Shown one piece after another: positions 23,564 through 34,609 of a stretch of 64,000 nucleotides of DNA; the first letter of the stretch is position 1; each line of letters begins with the position of its first letter. The stretch lies in NCBI RefSeq assembly GCF_000764305.2, contig NW_025939466.1:124001-188000 (forward strand). The letters run 5' to 3'. Under the pieces are notes generated by a model. That model did not search any database, was not told the origin of the DNA, and was given only the letters and a program-made list of their open reading frames with translations. The translations under genes and the position numbers were made by a program. The stretch is from Hyalella azteca (lineage: Eukaryota > Arthropoda > Malacostraca > Amphipoda > Hyalellidae).

Positions 23564-25162
23564 TTCATTGTATAATTATTACCATCCATAAATTATTTCT
23601 CCATCACAAATAATGAATGTTTATTTGTGGTACAAGACGACACGACCTGACCAACCGCAGGGTCTTGCAAGTGTCTGTTGGGTGGCTTTAAGCCCCCTAG
23701 CTACCCACTTGTTCACAATGAGGTAATCCGCGGAATTTGATGTAATGTACGCGTGTCGTGATGCAATTATTTACATATCGTGTGGCAACATGTACGTTGT
23801 AAGGAATTGGTCATTAAGTGGCGAAATAGCTGGTATCCAGAATGTTACAGATAGTTAATAGGGCAGCGGACGGGAGCAATTACCACGTACGTGCGTGCAT
23901 GGTATTTCATGTCCTGGTTGTTAATCGTAAGATTCAATTCTCTTCTGAAAGTGCCTCTCTTCAGAGTGCCTTTCTAGACTAATGTACGTTAAGATTTAAT
24001 GCTTATTTGTTCGCCCATTCAATAAATAGTGTTGGAACTTTCGTGATATATTCCCCGGAAGAGATTATGAACAGCTGACCGGAAAACCCTACTAAGGTTA
24101 CATACGCATCGTGATGCAAAAATTTGATCATGAAAGTTCACGCGTACCACGAAACAGGACTTGACACGGTAAAGCGTGACTCATGGTGCTACACGAGTTT
24201 CATGTTGTTGAGTAGCTTCAAACAATGCATTCTAATCGTGAGTTTTGTATTTCTTGAATTTTTTATGAGATTAAGCCTGTGAGTTTGATCACTAAAATCA
24301 AGCTGTCATCTGCATCAGAAATAAGCTAATAAGTTTTGTCCCCTTGTGAGAAGAATACTTCAAATTATGTATCGACACACTGCCCATTTATGAAGTTTAA
24401 CACTCATGTCGGTGCTACGTTTCAGCACGGTATACTCAATTTTTTCCTTATCTTATCAGGTTCCGCTAGACATGAGGAAGAAATGCGAAGCCTTCTGATG
24501 AGCTTATACCTTCTGATATTTTTTAGGGCACAGGGCTTGACTACTCTCTTTTTATAATGTTTACATTTTATGAGCATAATAGATCTCTGGACTTCATCTA
24601 TAAGATGTCCATGAACGAACATTTCGTTCGTGTGTGTGTACGGTTTTAATTTCACTAACAATCGTTCTGCATGAAACACGTAATAATTAGGGCTAAATAT
24701 CTAGATCCACAAGATAGTCTAGATAACAGTCAACTTGACGTAAAGATAGAGCAGCCCTTACCTTCAGTGTTGCAGGAAAACCCTTTGTAGACGGCGGCAG
24801 GTGTGCTTATCAACTACGGTGCGGTCTCTACATTTGTCATTAATTTTGCTTAACATTCCAGGAGTTAAGAAACTGTATTCATTAAATTCATTGTCACCGT
24901 CGTTATCATGTCCGGCCATCCTGTGGCTATCGTTGTTCAGAACAAAGAGACTCGAGAGTTCGCGCTGGACGAGGCAGCCCTGCGGGGCGTCCTGCTGCGG
25001 CCTGAAGTGGGCGACAAACCCGTCTGCGTGGTGGCGGTGGCGGGGGCGTTCAGGACCGGCAAGAGCTTCCTTCTGAACTTCCTAGTGAAATACTGCGTCA
25101 ATGAAGTGAGACTTGCGACAACCTCAAATATTTTAATCTATTCATGAAACTTACGAGACGTA

Positions 25163-26858
25163 CAGTGGGTGAAAAATATATCCGACGCAGAGGAGAAACT
25201 TTATTTAGTTAAGGCTTATTCAACAAAATAAAATCAAAGACTATTCTAATGTAAATTTGCATGAGAAATGCAAATAACGTATCAAACGATGATATCAATA
25301 AATGTTGACTTGATAATATAAATTTTGTGAAAGTCAGATGTAACAAGAATCCAACACATAGTGAACAAATTTACTCAAACGTTCGTTATGTGACCTTTAG
25401 CAGCCGAAACTTCTTCTAACCGATTAGAATACTTGTTCGCAAGATCGACACATATGCCAATAGGAATTTCAGCCCACTCTTCCCTGCATATTTTTTTTCA
25501 ATTGGATAAGATTTCTTGGAAGATTTCTCTCGCTTGTACTCTTAATTTCAATTCCCGCCACATATTTCAATCGGATTGAGGTCAGGTGATTGGCTTGGCC
25601 ATTCCAATAACTCAATGTCCCTCTCTCCCGAAACCATGCAAGAGTTGCCCTAGCCGCGCGCTTAGGGTCATTGTCTTGTTGGAATATTCAACTTCGAGGT
25701 AGATTCAATTTTTTTGCTGACTTCACGAGACATCTCTTAAGAATGACCCGATACATTTCGGAGTTCATCCTTCCTTCCATGATTTCCAATTCCCCAGGGC
25801 CTGCAGAAGAGAAGCAACCCCAAAGCACAATATGCTTTGGGGCTGCCACCTCCAAACTTCATATTATTATGCCACCTCCAAATGCTGCCACCTCCAAACT
25901 GCCACCTCCATATGCTGCCACCTGCAAACTTCACTGTAGGGACGGTATTCTTCTGGTGTAACGCAGAGTTCTTCTGTCTCCAAACACCGCTGACAGTTCC
26001 GACCAAACAACTCAATTTTAGTCTCATCTGACCATAATACTTTATCCCCAAAACTTAAAGGTTTACTCACGTGTTCTTTGGCAAAGTTCCGGCGATTCTT
26101 TCCGTGAATTTCCTTAATGAGAGAGGTTTCTCTCGGTGAGCGAGAGTGGAATCCCCTCTCTCGAAGAACTGTCTTAATTGTATTGTTGCAAACATTTGTC
26201 CTACTTGATTACAAGTCTTTTTATAATTCAAAGCGAGTCAGTCGGATTATTCTGTACTTTTCGAACTAAACTCCTAGCTGTACGGTCGGATATTTTTGTA
26301 GTACGCCCAGAACGAGGCAGATTAGACGAAAGATAGAATGATTTCCTCCTCCGAACAGTATCACCAACTGTCGAAATTAAGATATATTCAACACAGATGA
26401 AATTTTTCTATATCCTAAATCATCTCTGTGTAGCTGAATAATTGATTTTCTAGTTTATTCAGACAATTCTGCAGATTTAGCATTGTTGACGAGCATAAAA
26501 TTTAGCCCACCTTCCAATGACGATGCCAGGTAATGAATGACTGCAGTTAGACAGATGTCTATGACGTTCTTTTGCATTCTAGAACATTCCATCGTTTTCT
26601 GATTTAGTCTATTCCCTCGAACATAATGGATGAGAAATTATTGGCGAGTCAAATTCTATTTTTTAGGTGTGTTGGATATCTTTTGAACCTTGAATTTTAG
26701 AAAATTGCGTTTATCAAGTCAACATTTGATAATATTGTTGTGTTGATTTTTTCCCATGAAAATTTACATTAGAATAGTGTTTGATTATGTTATAATGTTT
26801 TATAAGCTATAATTAAATAAAGCTTTTCCTATGTGTCGGATACTTTTTGCACCCACTG
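25163..26858 (-). mobile_element. Tc1-type DNA transposon in intron 1 of GTPase copy 1
   Basis: Starts CAGTGGGTG and ends CACCCACTG, flanked by TA on both sides (25161-25162 and 26859-26860). Inverted repeats extend over about 110 bp (CCGACGCAGAGG against CCGACACATAGG; ACTATTCTAATGTAAATTT shared inward), so this is a long-TIR Tc1 element. The minus strand carries the transposase remnant. The element is absent from the matching intron of copy 2 (45512-45768). Confidence 0.93.
25560..26340 (-). pseudogene. Tc1 transposase remnant
   Basis: Frameshifted minus-strand transposase. In order: the HTH/linker end (SGRTTKISDRTARSLVRKV, about 26315-26255), the first catalytic aspartate region VLWSDETKIELFGRN (about 26035-25990), a GGGSI region, FQQDNDPKRAARATL with the second aspartate (about 25680), and WPSQSPDLNPIE with the catalytic glutamate (about 25590-25560). 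The D-D-E residues are all present, but frameshifts and stops separate them. The GGGS segment is expanded: 25847-25935 holds repeated units of GCCACCTCCAAACT, which encode repeated GGGSIWRW. Not able to make an intact enzyme as read. Confidence 0.88.
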
Positions 26859-29235
26859 TAGGTCACAGAAAATTTTTCTGACGAAACATTCAGATACACC
26901 CGTTCAATAATTGAATTCTTCTCATTATTGGACGATATGTAAGACAAACGTCGAAGCAGAATTCTTAGTTGTTGCAGAAATTGCAGCCCGCAAAACAATC
27001 TACTATAAATTTCATTTAAATTAAGTTTCATTCAGCTTGACTTACGCTGATTCTACGTTGCTCAGGGCTCACCGAACTGGCTGGGTGATCCGTCGCAGCC
27101 GCTGGAAGGCTTCGTCTGGAGCAGAGGCATGGAGGGGCAGACCGCCGGCATTTACATCTGGAGCAAACCTTTTACTATCTACGATAAACCAAGCGGCAAA
27201 GAAGTGAGTTCAATCTTAAAGGATTTAATATGTAATCTTTGCAAATTACCGTTGATAACCGATTCTATCAGTTGCACACGGAAAACTTTTAAAACGTTTT
27301 CCTGTGTTACCCAAGAAACAACATTTTGTCGAAAGTATTCTTTGCAAATCTAAATAATGGACTTGATATCAACAGGCAATCAGCAGCTATTCGGAAGCTG
27401 AACACGGTATGCATTCTCTAATGTGAAATGTTTTCGCGCGTTATAAGTTCATTGAGCAGTGAGTGTGTTTTATGAAATACTCGTATATCTCCTTGTGCAA
27501 TTGACTCATTGTAAAAATGTTCTCATTAATTAAATTTTCTTCGCTAGTAAGTACTCTAAGAAGAGAAGGTGGAGAAATAACTAATTCTCTGTTGTTTGCA
27601 GGTGGCAGTTATTCTCATGGATACTCAGGGCACGTTCGACACCCAAACCTCGTTGCGGGTATGTTTAGTGGGCTCTTATCTACTATATCAGCGACAACAG
27701 GATTGATTTTTTGTCTTCCTTATATATAACTATCTTCTTTCGTTAGTTTGAACTATTTTATATGAATTATCTAAGAAGGTTTATTTTGGAGAAGCAACTG
27801 TGTATTTTGATAAACTCTATTTCCCACGGTGATGAAAAAATGCTACGGACATGAACTTCTTGTCCTTGAGAGGGTTAATTTTTAGTCCGCAATTAATGGT
27901 CTTTGAGCTCACGGGTAAATTGATTGGCACCCTAAAATGAAGAACAATAGAGATCATTTTGATGTGCTCCCTACATTCTGAATAAAAGGCGACCATTAAA
28001 TGTAATTCTAAGTTATTTAAATATACAATACAGCAAATTAGTTGTATAGCGTCGTCCTCCTTTGCCTCTGTTGATGGGCAAGTGACGCAATCAGCAGGAA
28101 TTGGTCTCCCACACTCATGGTCCACCCAGAAATCGATTTAAAAAGCCTCTTTATCAGTTAGGTTGAGGGCACATTTCATTCTGAAGCAAATGTTTTAATT
28201 AAACGCTTTACAATCGTTACTGAGTCTCTTTAAACAAGCCTTTCTTCGACAAGCTCATTCCAACAAAAGCTTTTAATAACGCTGTTGACCTCCTCCGTGA
28301 CGGTGTACAACCTCATGAACAACATCCGCGAGGACGACCTCATGAACCTGCAGACGTTCAGCACCTACGGAGCCTCGGCGCAGAAGGAGATCAAAGAGTC
28401 GCGCGCATTCCAGGTACAGATATGCACATTTCAAGTATTACAATAATAATTAGAAACAATAGAAGCGTAAAATTTTCAAGAAGTATTGCATGCATGACCT
28501 GCCATTCGAAGTGATCTGATGGCAAGTAATCATGTGGTTAGATAGGTATGGACAACCCTCGTGCCTTCGACCTTCCCCGGGCCCTGTTGATGTCGTCGAC
28601 GAAAATGCAGGACTTAGACCAACAGAATATATCATTTACTACCAATAGTACACGGCATCTACTATGATCCTTAATTACTGTTAACGGGCCAATAGTTCTA
28701 TTTCTGAGCAGAAATACCGTGGACGATTTCAAGTTAATTTTTTTAGTTTCTGACTCCATCATTAGTTTTACTGATGAATGCTTTCCATCATTACTGATTT
28801 CTTGCTGACTCATTGGGTAAATTCTAACTCATTCAGTGGAGTTTGCTTCCAAAGTCGGATGGCTCATTACAAATTTATATAGTATAGATTATTCTGAAGA
28901 AATATACTCATTGAACAATTTCATCTTCCCGTTTCAAATAATTGATTGTTATGAATCGCGCGTTTTGAAGTCATTAGAAACGCTCACTATTGAAGGTAGT
29001 TAGAACGAGTTCGCAAATTTACGTACAGACATTTTTAAAACTTTTGAACATTCCAGAACCTATTGTTCCTGGTGCGCGACTGGAATTTTCCTCAGCAGCA
29101 TCCATGTGGCCACGAGGGCGGTCAAGTTGTACTGGAGAAAGTGCTAGGCCAGCTAGGGGTGAGTTGTTCAGAATATAGGTTGCAATTACAGATTTACACG
29201 TAGATTAAATATATGTATAATGGATTTACATATTT

Positions 29236-31083
29236 AGATGCGAATAATTAAGAGTATGTACAAATTCAGCCCTACAAATTCAGTCTTCAAGAGGTAACCC
29301 GCATTACCAGGGTTTTTGATGCGATGGACAATGACGTCGGTTACCTTATCCTGTCCGAGACAAAAGCTTGAGGAAGGCAGTCTAAGCTGATGAAATATTT
29401 TCGTTATTGACAGAGTGAGAGGGCATTAGTCAAGATATAAGCGTGAAGATTCAGTATGCTGAGAGTGATTTTAAGACATCTTCTATTATATGTATAAGGG
29501 AAATCATCTGTTTCTCCGATATCGAACAAGTTGAACTTTTGACAGAGCCATCTTGTTAAAATATTCATATAAGGCTGATGAAGTGTGCTTCCTCCAATGG
29601 GTCTTCAAATCAGTTGCAGCAGTTGTACATTCGTGATAAAATATAGGCATTGGCATATCTTCTCCTCTAACATTTATAGCATTAGAATCCTCGGTTATCT
29701 CGATAATAATTTTTGACTTTGATTTTTCAATTCTTATTTTGATGGTGCTCCCCCCTAACATGCCCTGAAATAAAATATAAAATAACAGACTGCTGTTTAC
29801 GGTTGATGTTCTTCAAATTTCCCGCAAAGGAAAAGGCGGAGAAGCCGATGCATGAGTCGGCCCGCCAGAGGTTGAGACAAGGCCTCCGTCAGAGTTTTGA
29901 GAAGCTGGAGTGCTACCTCATGCCGCACATCGGCTCCGGCCCGGCCGAAGACTCCAATTTTGATGGTCGACCAAATCGTGAGCGCCCTTCTCCATGACTT
30001 TATGTTACTATTGGATATCATGGACCTGTTACTTGGATATTGTGTAACATTGAGTTGCACAGTCATGAACGTTGCCCACTTCAAGTGTTTTTACAAATAA
30101 TGTATATCATGCAGAGAACTGAAATTGAATGTGAGTTCTTTATTAAAGCGTTGGTGCGAACGCACTAAAGCGTTGGTGCGCACTATGTTAAGCGTTGGTA
30201 TTCCTGCACTTAAAATCAATTATTCGGAAATTATCAAATAAATTACATAAAGTTAAGATCAATTTGATCTTAATTTTATGTGGCAACCGCTGCAAAAATT
30301 TGACATTTAAAAAATTGTAACACACAACCCCCATATTAGCGTTCAAGCTGACATTTCACTTACGTAATATGCAAGAGATTTTGTATAGGATTTTTTAAGA
30401 ATTTATGAACAGAACTGAGCCCAAAATTCGTGGAGCACATCAAGCTGCTGGTGCCTCGCCTGCTGGCGCCTGAGCGCCTCGTGGTGAAGCGTTCAGCGGC
30501 GCGGCGGGGACAGCCCGCCACCGGGGATCGAAGAGCTGGTGGACTTCATCAAGACCTACATGGCGATCTTCAGGGAGGGAAAACTGGTGGAACCCACCAG
30601 TCTGGCTGAGGTTTTGAGATAGGAAAAGTTATAAAAAGATTGCTAATGTACATTCGTGGACTTCAATCTGAAATATCCTGAGATAAACACGATTTTACCG
30701 TCTCTCTGTTTCATTTTATGCTTTTGTGACTTAACGTATTTTAAAGTATCAATTAACTCAATTAAGATAATGATAGATTAAGAAAAGTCGATTCTATACC
30801 ACTAAAAGCCCGATTTTACTCTTAATCATTATTTGTCGTCAGAGATCATTGTAAATTACCCTTTCTAGTTATGTTCCTGATTATTATTCGTTCTATTCTG
30901 CAATTTTTCACCTATAACTAGGCCCAAGCAGCAAAACACTATACTTGACCTGATTGTAAGTTTAACGTAAGAAAAATACGTATCTTTAATGCTTTTCGCA
31001 TAAAATTTTCAGATGATGGCGCTCGTATGCAGTGATGGAGCTCGTAATATTGCTCTTGAAGTCTACAAAAATGCCATGAATTC
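29236..31083 (+). repeat. Near-identical tract shared by the two GTPase copies (copy 1)
   Basis: Aligns with 49845-51692 at a constant offset of 20609 bases, with no indel over about 1.85 kb. It includes introns 5 (part), 6 and 7 and exons 6 and 7, with only about ten substitutions seen by eye (for example around 29769-29795 and one at about 30438). Flanking introns of the same pair show many indels and offset changes. The pattern fits recent gene conversion. Confidence 0.85.
29504..29766 (-). other. Antisense open reading with a good splice acceptor, in intron 5 (copy 1)
   Basis: An 85-codon minus-strand reading preceded directly by an acceptor-like TTTTATTTCAG at 29777-29767 and ending in TGA at 29504. 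It contains STIKIRIEKSKSK, an acidic/basic middle, and a YHECTTAATDLKTHWRKH segment. It could be the last exon of a nested antisense gene or part of an unrecognised transposon. The copy at 50113-50375 encodes the identical peptide, but that whole tract is nearly identical, so conservation is not evidence of selection. Function unknown. Confidence 0.3.
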
Positions 31084-31324
31084 TATTTTCTTCCCCGATG
31101 GAAAATCATATGAGACCACCGTTCTGTCGAGCCAACACTTGGCATACAAGCGTGACGCCGTCGCAGCCTACCTCAGAGAAAACCAATACGCAGACAGCAG
31201 TGAACTGTTTCCGGTTGTTCATGACGTTAAAGAGCAACTTGAAAAGGTGAGTGAATACATGAGAAAGTTCAATTCTTGTGCGACCGAGTTCCTATTAGCA
31301 TCTAAATTTTTTTTCAACTAATTC

Positions 31325-32075
31325 GATCCATAAATCTCGACTATTTCACTACTCCAATCTATGAAAATTTCGACTATTTCACTACTCCAATCTATGAAAA
31401 TTTCAAATATTTCACTACTCCAATCTATGAAAATTTCAAACATTAAATTCCATCAGTGTATTCTACTGTTTTTGTACGCATCTGATAATTTCATCTTAGT
31501 GCGTGTTTGCATCGTTTATAAATTGCATGAAGGCAAAAAAATTAAAATACTGGATTTATTCCATGAGCTGACGGAACGCCGTACTGGATCTCAATTGCAT
31601 CTAGTAAAATCAACTGACAAGCAAATTAATATTAGCAAAACTTGCCATAGAAATTCATTAGTAAAACTCCCCCTCGAAGTTTCTTCATATTTGAACACAT
31701 TCCTATATGATCAGTCACGTAAATTGTTAAGATCTGACCACATAATACGAATCCATTTCATCGTTCATCAATTTAGCCAATTGATATTTTCACATCAGTC
31801 TTGATATCCTCTGACCAAAATTAAGGAATGAATCTGATCATTTGTTAATTATTGAGCCACTTGAGATATCAATAGTTCAGGATAACCATATATTTTTGCA
31901 TTCAACGATCTGGAAAAGGCAAAAAATGAACTAATTTCCATTAAAATTAGCATTGTCCTTCCGTGATTAAAGAGTTGGAATAATGGGCGAATTTGCATGG
32001 ATGGGTAAATAAAAACGATGTTCAATTATGATTTATACAAAGCGATGGCATTATCATGTGAATCGGAGTGAAAAG
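31325..32075 (+). repeat. Intron-8 repeat, copy B
   Basis: Member of the three-copy family A/B/C (see 9617-10670). Copy B lacks an internal part of about 500 bp: TTGAACACATTC (about 31690) jumps to TTAAGATCTGACC (about 31728), material present in A and C. It has a private expansion, a 33-bp tandem (CTATTTCACTACTCCAATCT plus 13 bases) repeated three times at 31339-31440. Confidence 0.75.
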
Positions 32076-32456
32076 CTATGTATGTGCAGCTGATTTCCTG
32101 CTATTTATATTAAATGCATCTTTAACACTCCTCGTGGTCAGTGTACACTAACGGGTGTTTCTGAGAAAACTCTCGGTTCATAGAAAATTATATTTCATCA
32201 GAAATTATATTATAATCGAATATATCATGAATCACTCTTGTTAGTTAGCCGAGGGCAGATGACAACGATATCCCCTGACCTAATGCTATCATATATTCCA
32301 GGAAATCGACGACCACCTCCTTCACTACATCGAGGTTAATGATCACAACAGAAATAAATGGAAGCTAAAAATAGTTGGTATGGTGGCTGCGCCGGTTGCT
32401 ACTGTTGCAGCGGCGACTGCTGCCGTTGCAGGTATAATGTTAGCCCGCCGCTGAAC

Positions 32457-32462
32457 AATAAA
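32457..32462 (+). terminator. Polyadenylation signal AATAAA just after the copy 1 stop
   Basis: AATAAA begins two bases after the TGA stop of the last exon. That would give a very short 3' UTR. Copy 2 lacks a canonical hexamer at the equivalent site and has an A-rich AAAAAATAATA instead. Confidence 0.5.
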
Positions 32463-33727
32463 AAACGATTCTCTGGATTATCGCGGTGTCATTGAAGAAT
32501 TATCATATAATAGTCACTTCTATTCCCATATAAAAAAATATTTTTGTATCCACACAAAGTTAAATTAGGAACTGTTTACGAAGAATATTACTTACAACAA
32601 TTTATCCTATAATATTATCAAGTACAATTATTTACGAATTGTTACAAAACGCCTTTGATAATTGAAGTCAGAAACATATTACCTGACCGTTGATATTTCC
32701 GATTTGTTGCGTTCAATTTTTTCAGGTATGAAATTCTTCCTGCTATGAAATGTTCACAATATTTTCTTTACTAATTTCAGTGTAAGCAAGAATTGGATAT
32801 CATTCTGCATGCATACAGACTTATATGAACTTTTGTACATTACAAATGCCTGACCTGAAAGAATGGCCATTTGAAGTAAATCTTTCAGTCGAGTGACCTA
32901 CTGAGTGTTTTTGACTGTATTATTTCATTTGCATACGCTAAGATTTAAAAATTAATTATTATATTAGTGATCCTTTTTTGAACATCACTTTTGAAAATTC
33001 GAAAAAGGCCATCGAATTTTAAGAGCAGCTGAGAATATATGTTTTCATCTGCTTGTTATTATTACGGTCATTATTGTAGTTCTTTTAAATTAATAATTTA
33101 CTGACGCATTCTTGCTCATCCATTCTTATTAGCATCCTTCCCATTTCTTTACAATTATTTTTTTAACCCCAACGCAAATCTTAAATCGGTAGGTAATGTA
33201 ATTCTAGCTTCGCTTCCAGCCTGTAGGTCGTTCATTCGTAAGAAATTTTACAAATTTATAAGGATAGCGACTATAATTATCCTTGTTTTACTTTTCTAAG
33301 TCTGTCCGTACCACTAATACCATTTCACTATTTTATGTGGTTACAGATATTTAGTCGAAATTCACGATAAATTTTCATGCACGGAACCAGTAATTTTATT
33401 CTTTTTTTCTGATATAGATCTTCGACCTCTTGTAATTACTAAATTTCCAATCGAGCATTTTTGCCATGAATTCTGTTCCGTCAAGTCACCTATATACTAC
33501 AACTGTTACCAAAAGTCACAAGCGGCAAATCTGCGATGGAAATATAATATTGCAGGAATGTAATTCTTAGTCTTTACTCGAATGCTTGTGTTGATCTTGA
33601 TGTGTTACCAAATGACATATCAATAATTATTGCGCAGTGCACTCATAATAGGACTTATATACTTCTCATTTTTTATCACTATCAAGTATACAAAAAATAA
33701 TTATTTTTCAATGTTTATGTGTTTTGT
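32463..33727. other. 3' flank of GTPase copy 1
   Basis: Non-coding, colinear with about 53490-54712 of copy 2 with moderate divergence and small indels. No gene recognised. Confidence 0.6.
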
Positions 33728-34135
33728 AAGCCTGGCACCAAAAATATATGGGGGCTGTGGTGGCGCGTATTCAGGATACTTATGGCACCAAAAACATAAA
33801 AAAGTTGTGGGGGCGCATATCCAGTATACTTATGACACCACAAATATATTGGGAGTGTGGGGAGCGTATCAAGGATCTTTTTGACACCGAAATATATAGA
33901 GGCTCTATAGGCACGTATCTAGTATACTTAGGACAGGGGCTGTGGGGGCGTGTATCCACGATACTCATGACACCACAATATATATTGCTTTTAGGGCGCG
34001 TATCCATGATACTCATGACACTGCAATATACAGTATAGCGGCTGTGGGTATGCGTATCCATGCAGGATACTTATGGTGCCACAAATATATAGGGGCTAAT
34101 GAGGCGGGGTGCGTATACAAGATACTTATGGCGGC
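33728..34135. repeat. Minisatellite, about 50-bp unit, 8 degenerate copies (copy 1)
   Basis: Units follow the pattern GGCACCAAAAATATATAGGG, then GCTGTGG, GGGCGCGTATCCAGGATACT and TAT. About eight copies vary from 38 to 58 bp. The same array lies at the matching place in duplication copy 2 (54713-55075), so it predates the duplication and has diverged in unit order and length since. Confidence 0.88.
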
Positions 34136-34424
34136 GAGATATTGCTTGGACCTAAAATTTAACTGTCAGCGAGAGAAAATTTGCATAACATTAAAAGAAA
34201 AGCAAGGTGGTATGGACCCGAAACCAAAAATTTATTTAAAAGGAGGTTATGTCCATTTAATTTGAAAAAAATTAAAATTTTGCCGATTTTTGAAACGAAC
34301 ATACTCGATTCTACGTAACATGGGAACTTTACGATTAAACTGGCCAATCTTTAACTAAAATAAATCAGTTTTATTGGTATTAACTTGAATTTTTGTTACG
34401 GGGTTTTTAAATTGCAGGGATTTA

Positions 34425-34606
34425 GGCTTGGCTCTCACCATAGTGCCGGGCACGTGCCAGTCACGGTCCAGTACATTATTCATTAATGCATTTATACACA
34501 AGCCCATGGTGTGAATGCTTCTATAGAAATGCAATAAATAATATTGGACCGAACCGTGACTGCCATATGCCTGGCAAGTGCCCGGCAGTATGGTGTGAAC
34601 CCGGCC
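34425..34606. mobile_element. 182-bp MITE with TTA target duplication (PIF/Harbinger-type)
   Basis: Flanked by TTA at 34422-34424 and 34607-34609. Ends GGCTTGGCTCTCACCATA and its inverted match TATGGTGTGAACCCGGCC. The arms pair inward for about 70 bp (GTGCCGGGCAC; GCCAGTCACGGTCC) around a loop containing ATGCATTTATAC. The 3-bp TWA target and the GC-rich terminal repeats suit PIF/Harbinger-type MITEs. It lies just outside the right end of duplication copy 1. Confidence 0.85.
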
Positions 34607-34609
34607 TTA

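Larger units (their letters stand above)
24908..32454 (+). pseudogene. Atlastin/GBP-like membrane GTPase, copy 1 (damaged)
   Basis: Nine coding exons read on the + strand: 24908-25105, 27066-27203, 27602-27658, 28277-28413 (5' end lost), 29057-29158, 29830-29977, 30413-30610, 31013-31246, 32302-32454 (stop). Dynamin-superfamily GTPases of this group fuse endoplasmic reticulum membranes. Visible here: P-loop GAFRTGKS (G1, exon 1), GQTAGIYIW (switch I threonine, exon 2), DTQG (G3, exon 3), FLVRDW (G4, exon 5), then NFDG and middle-domain helices. Exon phases agree (exon 6 ends in phase 1, exon 7 begins with two bases) except that exon 7 is one base too long. A deletion removed the start and acceptor of exon 4. 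A cryptic AG at 28268-28269 would be in frame but would drop the conserved residues after LR. The C-terminus has one hydrophobic segment ending ARR. It may be transcribed, but an intact protein is doubtful. Confidence 0.85.
23564..34262 (+). repeat. Segmental tandem duplication, copy 1
   Basis: Colinear in direct orientation with 40762-55198. Left boundary: both copies start at GCTTCATTGTATAA followed by ACCATCCATAAATTATT; upstream sequences are unrelated. Right boundary: similarity is lost just after GTCCATTTAATTTG (34262) and ATCCATTTCATTAGG (55198). Copy 1 keeps about 350 bp (23762-24108) missing from copy 2 and carries a Tc1 element in intron 1. Copy 2 carries a CR1-like LINE and a hAT element. 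Identity varies sharply along the unit, from obvious divergence with indels to near identity. Confidence 0.9.

Noticed and set aside
25837..26031. Pro-rich plus-strand reading in the Tc1 element
   Set aside because: Antisense of the expanded GGGS repeat in the transposase.
29797..30100. Overlapping readings on both strands across exon 6
   Set aside because: Shadows of GTPase exon 6; only the frame with SFEKLECYLMPH and SNFDG fits the family and exon phase.
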